Shown: in pieces, positions 1-5,042 of the stretch | How positions within the stretch are numbered: the first letter of the stretch is position 1 | How the letters are laid out: each line of letters begins with the position of its first letter | Position numbers and translations under genes: made by a program | Source of the DNA: Desulfobacterales bacterium | GTDB lineage: Bacteria > Desulfobacterota > Syntrophobacteria > B119-G9 | Direction: 5' to 3' | DNA length: 5,042 bases | Assembly: GCA_026992215.1 (NCBI GenBank) | Contig: JALXAI010000357.1 | Span: forward strand, 1-5,042 | The notes under the pieces: generated by a model | Databases searched by the model: none | Told to the model about the DNA's origin: nothing | What the model saw: the letters and a program-made list of their open reading frames with translations, nothing else

Positions 1-1808
1 GGCAACAGTCTGAAAACCACATCCTGGTAAATTTCAACGGCAATGCCTCCAATGCCAAACATTATAACCGGGCCAAACTGGACATCGCGGATCATTCCGA
101 AGATCGTTTCCAGGCCTGGCTTTGCCATGGGCATTACCATCACCTCGGTCACATCTTCCCCTTCGGCCACCTTTTCTGCCGCAGATACTATTTCATGATA
201 GCACTTTTTCGCTTCTTCCCCGGAAGATATCCCCAGCTTCACGCAACCCAGGTCGGACTTATGAGAAATGACGCTGGAGTTTATCTTAATTGCCACCGGA
301 AATCCGATTTCAAATGCCGCGTGAGCCACCTTGCCCGGCGTATCTGCCACTCTGAATTCACAACAGGGAAAACCAAACGACGAAAGAAGTTCCAGGGATT
401 TCGAGGGAGGGAGAAGTTTTTTTCCGTGCGACACTATGCTTGTTCTGAGATCGGGTTGTGCCACGGCTTTCTTAATGGCCTTCGGCATAACCTGTGCCAG
501 CGCCTTGATTCCTCTCTCCGGAGTTGGGAAGACCGGTATACCCTTTTCGTGCATTAAAATACGCTCTTTTCTTTCAACCTCAGCCCCTCCGAGAAATATC
601 ACCAGGTTGTTAGGCGTTAAGCTCGCCACCTCATTGGCATTTTCCACTGGATCCCCAAAAATAAGACCCAGTATGTCATAATGTCCTTTCGCCATTTGCA
701 CCACCTTTTTGAACATCTCGGCATCGGCATCACCGGTTAAATCCAGCGGATTGGCACGGATGGAATGTGGCGGCACCACGGATTCGAGTTCCCCGGACAG
801 CTCCTCGGGCATTGGAGCAACGTCGAGTCCTTCCTTTTCCGCCTGGTCTGTTGCGAGTATGGCCGCACCACCGGAAGTGGTGATAAAAAGGATACGGTTC
901 CCTGAAAAAGAAGGCAAATATGCCAGGGCTTTTGAAAAATCATAAAACTCTTCTATCGTGTCCGCACGATGCACGTTAAAACGTTTGAACAACGCATCAT
1001 AGACAGCATCACTGCCAGCAAGGGATTTGGTGTGAGATTCCGCCGCTACTCTTCCCCTCGGAGTTCTACCGGACTTGAGCACCACGAGGGGTTTTTTGCT
1101 GTTCTTGAGAACCTGGAAAAAACGTGCGGGATTTTTCACGCCTTCCATGTATAACGCTATAACCTCCGTATTGGGGTCCTGGTCAAGATACGCGATGAGA
1201 TCACTTTCTTCCACGTCCACCCTGTTTCCCATACTCACGAAACAGGACACCCCGAGGTGTTCTTCGGAAAACCAGTCCATCATGGCCGCACCGACGGTTC
1301 CGCTCTGGCTGATGACCGCTACCCGTCCCTTACCCGTAAGCAGAGGCCACGATGCACACAGCGGACAATACGGATTATTAATACCCTGGCAATTGGGCCC
1401 CACTATCCTGATGCCATAAAGTTGTGAAAGCCTTTCAACTTCCTGTTGAAGTTTTTCTCCTTCGGCCCCCGCTTCGCTAAAACCGCCAGTGATTATAACC
1501 GCCGCTTTTATCTCTTTTTGTCCGCATTCCTCTATCACGGACGGGACAAACCTTGCCGGAACAATTATTACCGCCAGGTCAATCGAATCCTTCACGTCCA
1601 ACACGCTTTTGTGGCAGGGCAATCCCAGTATTTCCTCGCTTTTAGGGTTGATCGGATATATCTGTCCCTGGAATCCACAGTCCTTTATGTTTTTCAGAAT
1701 TTCATGCCCGATCTTCGCGGGATTCTCCGACGCACCAATTACGGCGACACTCTCGGGATAAAACAAGGCCTGCAAATTACTACTTCGTTGAAAACCGGTG
1801 TTTTCCAT
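1..1808 (-). CDS. ADP-forming acetate/acyl-CoA ligase, fused alpha-beta chain, 3' end beyond the window
   Basis: The family converts acyl-CoA + ADP + Pi to acid + CoA + ATP (reversibly) in the cytoplasm, through phosphohistidine intermediates. I translated 602 codons from the ATG at 1808-1806. Domains in order: a CoA-binding Rossmann domain (residues about 10-135, with VAVIGAS at 21-27 and GPNC at 137-140); a succinyl-CoA-ligase-like domain (about 155-290, with SQSG at 167-170 and SHTKSLAG at 258-265, where His259 is the expected phosphorylated histidine); a ligase-CoA domain (about 300-445, with TTSGGAA at 310-316); and the start of an ATP-grasp domain (from about 465, with IGFPVAIKI and HKSD at 516-519). 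Single-chain relatives are about 700 residues, so roughly 100 are missing to the left. The start is fixed by a near-perfect Shine-Dalgarno. An odd point is Cys522 where HKSDxGGV normally has Gly. The acyl substrate cannot be told from sequence; acetate, propionate or aryl acids are all possible. Confidence 0.93.
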   Translation of the reverse strand, partial: MENTGFQRSSNLQALFYPESVAVIGASENPAKIGHEILKNIKDCGFQGQIYPINPKSEEILGLPCHKSVLDVKDSIDLAVIIVPARFVPSVIEECGQKEIKAAVIITGGFSEAGAEGEKLQQEVERLSQLYGIRIVGPNCQGINNPYCPLCASWPLLTGKGRVAVISQSGTVGAAMMDWFSEEHLGVSCFVSMGNRVDVEESDLIAYLDQDPNTEVIALYMEGVKNPARFFQVLKNSKKPLVVLKSGRTPRGRVAAESHTKSLAGSDAVYDALFKRFNVHRADTIEEFYDFSKALAYLPSFSGNRILFITTSGGAAILATDQAEKEGLDVAPMPEELSGELESVVPPHSIRANPLDLTGDADAEMFKKVVQMAKGHYDILGLIFGDPVENANEVASLTPNNLVIFLGGAEVERKERILMHEKGIPVFPTPERGIKALAQVMPKAIKKAVAQPDLRTSIVSHGKKLLPPSKSLELLSSFGFPCCEFRVADTPGKVAHAAFEIGFPVAIKINSSVISHKSDLGCVKLGISSGEEAKKCYHEIVSAAEKVAEGEDVTEVMVMPMAKPGLETIFGMIRDVQFGPVIMFGIGGIAVEIYQDVVFRLL

Positions 1809-1812
1809 TAAA

Positions 1813-1821
1813 ACCTCCTTT
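1813..1821 (-). promoter_or_regulatory. Strong ribosome binding site of the acyl-CoA ligase gene
   Basis: On the minus strand the sequence reads AAAGGAGGT. The GGAGG core ends five bases before the ATG at 1808. This almost fully complements the 16S rRNA 3' end and decides the start codon. It also suggests efficient translation of the ligase. Confidence 0.85.
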
Positions 1822-1937
1822 CAGGGAAGTGCCGACTCCTGCGTCTCTGTTTGCCTCCGGCAATTTTTCGAGACACCCCGGTGACCGTGAAAGAGAAACT
1901 TGGCCCGGGGAGAACAGGTGCAAACAACAAACTTTAC

Positions 1938-1950
1938 AAGAACGATTCTT
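1938..1950. repeat. Short inverted repeat, possible operator
   Basis: AAGAA and TTCTT flank a CGA spacer, giving a perfect 5+5 inverted repeat about 130 bases upstream of the acyl-CoA ligase start. It could be a regulator half-site pair, but a repeat this short can occur by chance and no promoter was recognised beside it. Confidence 0.25.
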
Positions 1951-2231
1951 TAGGCATCTTCACAACGTTTGCTGATACCTCATTCGTAGCCCTGTGCCAC
2001 TACAAAAACCTGGTGCTCTGGAACAACGTGTATTGTGGCTTCAACAAGCTTAGCTGCCGGAACTTGAGCGGATACCCGATACGAGAGATACCTTCAGGAA
2101 AAGGAAACAGAACTCATCTCCCGACCGCAGCGGGAAAAAAGAGCATGCTTTCACCTCGGTCTTACAACACAAACCCACGACTGGAGAAAAGGCCACGGGT
2201 CAGATTGGGAAACCGCTGAAACTATTCAGCT

Positions 2232-2642
2232 TCATCCCTCTTGCCACTTTTTTGTTTTTGCCTTTACCCGTTCATCAAACTTGGCCGCGTTTATAATAAA
2301 TCTCTCATGAACAGCCACACCTATTTTCTCCAGTTCGTCGAAGGCTTCTACGTCAAACGTCAACTTTCGCCCTTCAACCTTTGAAATTTTCGTTACAATC
2401 TTCACTTTCATGCCTAGTGGAGTTGGTGCAAGGTGTTGCAGGTTCATGGAAATACCCACTGATTGCCACCCCTCGTCCAGTTGCCGGTCTATCAGTTCGG
2501 CTGATGCTCTTTCCATGTACCCTCCAAGATAAGGAGTGGCAAAAACGTCAGGAAGATTGGGGAAGAACTTTCTTGCGGAATGCTCGGTCGTGGTTTCTAC
2601 CGTGATTTCATGGCTCATCCCTTCTTTGAATTTTTCTTCCAT
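2232..2642 (-). CDS. FlK-like hotdog-fold acyl-CoA thioesterase
   Basis: This 136-residue cytoplasmic protein is a single hotdog domain, the usual length for this family, which hydrolyses acyl-CoA thioesters to acid and CoA. Aligned without gaps to the fluoroacetyl-CoA thioesterase FlK from memory (offset six), the catalytic Thr42, Glu50 and His76 correspond to Thr36 (FATPYL), Glu44 (YMERAS) and His70 (LQHLAP); Gly69 and Arg120 correspond to Gly63 and Arg114 (HERF). The FlK gate Phe36 is Leu30 here, so fluoroacetyl-CoA is an unlikely substrate. Residues 88-120 (GRKLTFDVEAFD, then VHERFII) form the closing strands typical of the fold. The start at 2642 is preceded by a G-rich AAGGGGGG five bases away; Met9 (2618) has no well-spaced site. 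The gene lies 423 bases upstream of, and co-directional with, the acyl-CoA ligase. The true substrate is unknown; a short or aromatic acyl-CoA is my guess. Confidence 0.88.
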   Translation of the reverse strand: MEEKFKEGMSHEITVETTTEHSARKFFPNLPDVFATPYLGGYMERASAELIDRQLDEGWQSVGISMNLQHLAPTPLGMKVKIVTKISKVEGRKLTFDVEAFDELEKIGVAVHERFIINAAKFDERVKAKTKKWQEG

Positions 2643-2747
2643 ACCTACCCCCCTTTTCTTCTCCTAGTAGGTTATTATTAAGATATTTAGGGATATCGGC
2701 TACCCCAAAAGCTGCCAGATAAAACGAGTGCAAGGCTGCAATCTCCC

Positions 2748-2775
2748 CGTGTAGCGCCCCGGGAGATGATGTCAA
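2748..2775 (-). promoter_or_regulatory. Candidate sigma-70 promoter for the thioesterase gene
   Basis: On the minus strand a perfect -35 hexamer TTGACA (2775-2770) is followed after 16 bases by TACACG (2753-2748), a weak -10 match. Transcription would begin near 2741, giving a leader of about 100 bases. A second TTGACA lies at 2804-2799 but lacks a good -10 at proper spacing. The evidence is motif matching only. Confidence 0.3.
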
Positions 2776-2785
2776 ATCTTCTCAT

Positions 2786-2800
2786 AAAGTGATCAAAGTG
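2786..2800. repeat. AAAGTG direct repeat around TGATCA, possible operator
   Basis: AAAGTG occurs at 2786-2791 and again at 2795-2800, separated by ATC, so the copies repeat with a nine-base period. The palindrome TGATCA lies across the junction. The element sits just upstream of the candidate thioesterase -35 box and about 70 bases upstream of the opposing queD-side promoter, a good position for a regulator of either gene. No specific regulator is recognised. Confidence 0.3.
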
Positions 2801-2871
2801 TCAAGAAACCGTGCAAAAATGCGGGGGACTTTCCGGAAGGTCATGCGGGAAACAGCGGGAATAAATGAACA

Positions 2872-2898
2872 TTGACAAAGATTGGGGTTTAATATAGA
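2872..2898 (+). promoter_or_regulatory. Candidate sigma-70 promoter for queD
   Basis: A perfect TTGACA (2872-2877) is followed after 15 bases by TATAGA (2893-2898), five of six matches to a -10 box. The spacing is two bases shorter than ideal. Transcription would start near 2905 and give a leader of about 260 bases before queD. Surrounding A/T-rich sequence supports a promoter, but this is motif evidence only. Confidence 0.45.
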
Positions 2899-2904
2899 AG
2901 TGGT

Positions 2905-3163
2905 AGAGATCTCTTTAAGAAACTGTTCGCAATGGTGAAATACCCGGCTCCTCAAGAAAACCCGGGAAAAGCCCCCCGGGAGGATATTCCAGGGGCCGAT
3001 AGCCTTGCAACCAGGCGTAAATAAAGAGTAAAGCCCGGTTCGGGAGGATTGAAAATCGAAGGCATTTCCTTGGGAGATTCAATGAAAGGCAGGCAGATTT
3101 GTCTTCGCCGGAATCCGGCTTGTTCAGAGCTTGTCCTCACACGTTTTAGGAGATCAGGGACTT
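2905..3163 (+). other. Long, hairpin-rich leader upstream of queD
   Basis: Several short stems can be drawn. CCCGGG at 2961-2966 pairs with CCCGGG at 2975-2980. Alternatively GCCCC at 2971-2975 pairs with GGGGC at 2992-2996, and the two cannot form together. Further stems are GCCT/AGGC (3002-3005/3013-3016), CCCG/CGGG (3034-3037/3041-3044), GATT/AATC (3047-3050/3054-3057) and GCCGG/CCGGC (3107-3111/3115-3119). CGGGAGGAT occurs twice (2977-2985 and 3041-3049), each time closing a hairpin. I could not match a known riboswitch; the preQ1 classes I can recall do not fit. It may be a regulatory RNA leader or simply G+C-rich spacer. The queD context makes a queuosine-related regulator a natural but unproven idea. 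Confidence 0.3.
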
Positions 3164-3180
3164 ATGCCACCATTTTATGA
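3082..3180 (+). CDS. Possible 32-residue leader peptide overlapping the queD start
   Basis: The frame opens at ATG 3082 with TGGGAG (3071-3076) five bases upstream, a better-spaced Shine-Dalgarno than that of queD itself. It ends with TGA at 3178-3180, so it overlaps the first 17 bases of queD in another frame. The peptide is basic (seven Arg, one Lys) with two Cys and does not resemble a known family. The frame includes the 3107-3119 hairpin. If translated it could couple or tune queD translation. With only 32 codons, chance remains a fair explanation. Confidence 0.2.
   Translation: MKGRQICLRRNPACSELVLTRFRRSGTYATIL
3148..3152 (+). promoter_or_regulatory. Ribosome binding site that favours the shorter queD start
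   Basis: AGGAG ends 11 bases before the ATG at 3164, a slightly long but usable spacing. An in-frame TTG at 3131 would add 11 residues absent from the usual QueD N-terminus and has no good site of its own, so the ATG is preferred. Confidence 0.6.
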
Positions 3181-3544
3181 GGTCAAAATAATAACCAGTT
3201 TTGCCGCCGCTCACAACTTGAGGAACTTCAAGGGCAAATGTGAAAACGTGCACGGTCACAACTGGAAAATTGAAGTTGTTTTAAGGGGATCCCGGCTAAA
3301 CGAAAGTGATCTGCTTGTTGATTTTGCGGAGGTTAAGCAGGAAACCAACAGGATCCTGGACGAACTTGATCATAAATACCTGAACGATATTACTTTCTTT
3401 CAAGAAAACAACCCTTCTTCCGAAAATATTGCCCGGTATATATTTGAACGGCTGTCAACCAGATTCGGGGATGCAGGGATAAAAATATATTCTGTTTCGG
3501 CCTGGGAATCGGACAATGCCTGCGCGACGTATTACGGCGGCTAA
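3164..3544 (+). CDS. queD: QueD, 6-carboxy-5,6,7,8-tetrahydropterin synthase
   Basis: QueD converts 7,8-dihydroneopterin triphosphate to 6-carboxytetrahydropterin, the second step from GTP towards preQ0 and the tRNA base queuosine, in the cytoplasm. The 126-residue product is the normal length. Zinc ligands are His17 (FAAAH), His30 and His32 (HGH). Cys26, four residues before HGH, is the expected catalytic cysteine. LDHKYLN (68-74) supplies the conserved Asp69-His70 pair. NPSSEN (83-88) matches the family's NPTSE motif, and Glu115 (SAWES) is the pterin-anchoring glutamate. The related 6-pyruvoyltetrahydropterin synthases share the fold, but length and the CxxxHGH pattern favour QueD. No queC, queE or folE is in the window, so the pathway genes must be elsewhere. 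The long leader and overlapping small frame may regulate it. Confidence 0.93.
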   Translation: MPPFYEVKIITSFAAAHNLRNFKGKCENVHGHNWKIEVVLRGSRLNESDLLVDFAEVKQETNRILDELDHKYLNDITFFQENNPSSENIARYIFERLSTRFGDAGIKIYSVSAWESDNACATYYGG

Positions 3545-3548
3545 CTTG

Positions 3549-3558
3549 AACGTACGTT
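3549..3558. repeat. Perfect 10-base palindrome AACGTACGTT
   Basis: The palindrome begins five bases after the queD stop and lies about 100 bases upstream of the start site predicted from the -24/-12 element at 3632-3647. That is the usual distance for an enhancer-binding site. It could equally be a chance palindrome. Confidence 0.35.
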
Positions 3559-3589
3559 ACCAGAATACTGCAGAAAGATTCTTCCGGTA
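3558..3589 (+). repeat. Imperfect stem-loop downstream of queD
   Basis: TACC-AGAAT (3558-3566) can pair with ATTCT (3578-3582) and GGTA (3586-3589), leaving a TCC bulge and an 11-base loop. No T-run follows, so it is not a standard intrinsic terminator. It may stabilise the queD transcript end, or act at DNA level as an interrupted inverted repeat upstream of the next gene. Confidence 0.3.
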
Positions 3590-3631
3590 TCCGTTGCTCG
3601 ATCTTCTATTGGTATGTATTCGTAAATAAAA

Positions 3632-3647
3632 TGGCAATCCTTTTGCC
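3632..3647 (+). promoter_or_regulatory. Candidate sigma-54 (-24/-12) promoter of the DUF2333-type gene
   Basis: The element reads TGGCAATCCTTTTGCC. It has the TGGCA half, the invariant GG (3633-3634) and GC (3645-3646) exactly ten bases apart, and TTGC (3643-3646). Three positions of the extended consensus differ. Transcription would start near 3658, about 37 bases before the ATG at 3695 and upstream of its ribosome binding site. The same bases form a GGCAA/TTGCC hairpin, which offers a competing reading. No good sigma-70 promoter was seen in this gap. Confidence 0.45.
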
Positions 3648-3682
3648 CTGATGGAATTCTTTTTCAGTAATTTTAAAGCCTT

Positions 3683-3688
3683 AAGGAG
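3683..3688 (+). promoter_or_regulatory. Ribosome binding site of the DUF2333-type gene
   Basis: AAGGAG ends six bases before ATG 3695, the ideal spacing. This supports the first ATG over the second, two codons later. Confidence 0.75.
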
Positions 3689-3694
3689 TTCAAA

Positions 3695-5017
3695 ATGCAG
3701 ATGGTGAACTGTTATTACTCTTTTTTCAAGCGGACCAACGCACGAGAAAACAGGTTATCGGTGCTGACCTGTTTCCCGCTGCTGGTTTTTGTTTTGCTGG
3801 TTTTCACATTACTTGCGACAGGTAGTAAGGCAGCTGCCATGCAGAGGCATCATGTTTACGAGGCTGGCGGTACACTCACCACTGTTAGCGACCAGGGCTA
3901 CCCTGTGACGGAAGAACAAGGTGTCAAAGAAGGCACCGGGATATTGAAACATTACCAGGAGAGGCCCCACCACCGGATGGGAAGTGGAGTAAGCATTCGT
4001 GGGCTGTACAGAAGCAATGAAACCGTTCCACGGACCACCGAAGCAACGGTCAACGTGCCGCCCAGGGAAGAGGAGCACGGCATGGAACAGGGGGGTGGAC
4101 AAGAGGCTGTTACGCGGTCAGAACACGGATCTTCTCCAGGTGTTGCGGGTAGCCCGCGAACCGAGGCTGGTGAGCAGAAAGTTGCCCCTGCTGAAAAAAG
4201 AAAACACGAGGCCGGAATTGAGAGAATCAAGGCACACGAGGGTAAGGAACACGAAGTTGAAATATCGCCCATACCAGGTGTAACGTTCGTGGAGACGTTT
4301 ATCAATTTGCTGGACCACGAGATCAACGGGCGGTTCCTGGGATGGCGCCCCAACGATATAATCATTGGGAAATTCACGGACAACATTAACAATTTTCAAC
4401 TGGGATTGCTTGAAGCTGCGAGGGTGACAGCAGTCAGGTTAAAGGAATCCTTGTCCAGGCTGGGAGAAGCCGATGCCTACGATCAGGACCTGCAGATGGC
4501 GCTAAACCTGCTGATGAACAAGTCTACCCAGTTCTGGTTCCCTTCCGCGGAAAGTTCTTACAACGAGGCCCTGAAACACCTTCGCAACTACCTGAAAAAG
4601 CTTAAAACCGGGAAAGCACACTTCTATTACAGGGTGGATACCCTAATCGCTCTCGTCTCTTCCTACCGTGATTTCCTGGGAAATTGTACGAATACCCTGG
4701 TAAAAGACCGGGAAAAGGACGGTTCTCCCGTGAGCTGGTTCAAGGCAGACGATTATTTTTACTACTCCCAGGGAGCCGCTTACCTGATTTACAACATACT
4801 TAAAGTGGTACAGGTAGGTTTCCACGAACAGCTCGTGACCATCGACGCTGTTGATATTATGGAGGAAGCTATCCATGAGTTGCACAGGGGTGTTTCCATG
4901 AGCCCGTGGATTGTTCTCGACAGGCCCCTGGACAGCATTTTTGCCAACCACAGGGCCAATCTGGGCGCAGTGCTGGGAGAAGCGGCTCATCTTCTCTCCG
5001 TTATGACGCAGCTCTGA
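3695..5017 (+). CDS. Membrane-anchored protein with long charged linker and DUF2333-like C-terminal domain
   Basis: The 440-residue product has a basic N-terminus, a hydrophobic stretch at about 21-43, then SKAAAMQ (44-50), which could be a signal peptidase site or simply the end of a membrane anchor. Residues about 50-190 are a hydrophilic, low-complexity linker rich in Glu, Gly, Pro, His and Lys. From about 192 a mostly helical domain follows, with GVTFVE (195-200), FLGWRPND (214-221), NINNFQLG (230-237), WFPSAESSY (281-289), GSPVSWFKADDYFYY (343-357) and IFANHRANL (415-423). From memory these match DUF2333 (Pfam PF10095), inner-membrane-anchored proteobacterial proteins of unknown function. 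Most relatives I recall are about 330-350 residues, so the linker is an extension. The domain probably faces the periplasm. No catalytic motif is evident. A possible sigma-54 promoter precedes it. TAG follows the TGA stop in frame. Confidence 0.8.
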   Translation: MQMVNCYYSFFKRTNARENRLSVLTCFPLLVFVLLVFTLLATGSKAAAMQRHHVYEAGGTLTTVSDQGYPVTEEQGVKEGTGILKHYQERPHHRMGSGVSIRGLYRSNETVPRTTEATVNVPPREEEHGMEQGGGQEAVTRSEHGSSPGVAGSPRTEAGEQKVAPAEKRKHEAGIERIKAHEGKEHEVEISPIPGVTFVETFINLLDHEINGRFLGWRPNDIIIGKFTDNINNFQLGLLEAARVTAVRLKESLSRLGEADAYDQDLQMALNLLMNKSTQFWFPSAESSYNEALKHLRNYLKKLKTGKAHFYYRVDTLIALVSSYRDFLGNCTNTLVKDREKDGSPVSWFKADDYFYYSQGAAYLIYNILKVVQVGFHEQLVTIDAVDIMEEAIHELHRGVSMSPWIVLDRPLDSIFANHRANLGAVLGEAAHLLSVMTQL

Positions 5018-5042
5018 TAGCTCCGAAAAGGCAAGGTTACAA

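Larger units (their letters stand above)
1809..2231. other. Gap of 423 bases between thioesterase and ligase genes, no credible gene
   Basis: The two flanking genes point the same way (minus), so this would be the leader of the ligase gene or an operon spacer. An open plus-strand frame of 122 codons begins at a TTG (1851-2219), but it has no convincing Shine-Dalgarno and its composition is not protein-like. On the minus strand only short frames broken by stops are seen, including about 40 codons at roughly 1987-2096 that read smoothly. Structured elements are CCCCGG at 1876-1881 facing CCGGGG at 1905-1910 (23-base loop) and the inverted repeat AAGAA-CGA-TTCTT at 1938-1950. I found no clear sigma-70 promoter and no hairpin with a T-run for the thioesterase. 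The stretch may be a gene remnant, a leader, or an intergenic repeat; sequence alone does not decide. Confidence 0.5.

Noticed and set aside
195..681. Plus-strand frames across the ligase gene
   Set aside because: They are antisense to the clear acyl-CoA ligase reading frame, which explains the open frames.
2105..2145. Hairpin CCCG..CGGG next to a run of A as a terminator
   Set aside because: The A-run lies after the hairpin on plus and the T-run before it on minus, so neither strand has the stem-then-T order needed.
1851..2219. Open plus-strand frame of 122 codons beginning with TTG
   Set aside because: It has no Shine-Dalgarno, an unusual start codon, a composition unlike a folded protein (many Asn, Arg, Ser, Pro) and no recognisable family. 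It is kept only as part of the unexplained gap.
2932..3024. 30-codon frame starting at ATG 2932 in the queD leader
   Set aside because: There is no ribosome binding site upstream, and the peptide is hydrophilic without recognisable features. Its codons overlap the G+C-rich hairpins, which explains its composition.
2905..3163. Known riboswitch (preQ1, SAM, cobalamin, c-di-GMP, TPP)
   Set aside because: I looked for the conserved core sequences I know and found none, so no class is assigned.
3633..3660. GGCAA/TTGCC hairpin followed by a T-rich stretch as a queD terminator
   Set aside because: The stem is only five bases with low stability, and the TTTTT lies more than ten bases after it. The -24/-12 promoter reading fits spacing better, though a weak terminator cannot be excluded.
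3952..4392. Long minus-strand frames opposite the DUF2333-type gene
   Set aside because: They run antisense to a convincing gene with a good start and conserved motifs, and have no binding sites or protein-like features of their own.

Overview
The window looks like part of a bacterial chromosome of moderate G+C content. It carries four convincing protein genes in two divergent pairs. A Gram-negative anaerobe, perhaps a deltaproteobacterial (Desulfobacterota-type) syntroph or fermenter, would fit: a fused ADP-forming acyl-CoA synthetase sits next to a hotdog thioesterase, a QueD enzyme lies close by, and there is a membrane-anchored DUF2333-type protein with a possible sigma-54 promoter. This taxonomic guess is inference only; the window has no rRNA or other marker gene.

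Left half, minus strand: positions 1-1808 hold the first 602 codons of a single-chain ADP-forming acetate/acyl-CoA ligase, whose 3' end lies beyond the left edge. A 423-base stretch (1809-2231) without a credible gene separates it from an upstream gene in the same direction (2232-2642). That gene encodes a small hotdog thioesterase whose key residues match the spacing of the fluoroacetyl-CoA thioesterase FlK. Both proteins act on acyl-CoA thioesters. The ligase can recover ATP from a thioester, while the thioesterase simply hydrolyses one, so together they may tune CoA and acyl-CoA pools.

Middle: 2643-3163 is a 521-base divergent intergenic region. It contains candidate promoters facing both ways. 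On the plus side there is an unusually long leader of about 260 bases, rich in short hairpins, that ends at queD. A 32-codon reading frame with a good ribosome binding site overlaps the queD start.

Right half, plus strand: 3164-3544 encodes QueD (6-carboxytetrahydropterin synthase, queuosine/7-deazaguanine pathway) with all expected zinc and catalytic residues. After a 150-base gap holding a 10-base palindrome, an imperfect stem-loop and a -24/-12 (sigma-54-like) promoter candidate, 3695-5017 encodes a 440-residue membrane-anchored protein. Its C-terminal 250 residues look like the uncharacterised DUF2333 family, and a long charged linker precedes them. This protein and its regulation are the least understood part of the window. 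No mobile element, CRISPR array, tRNA or rRNA was seen.
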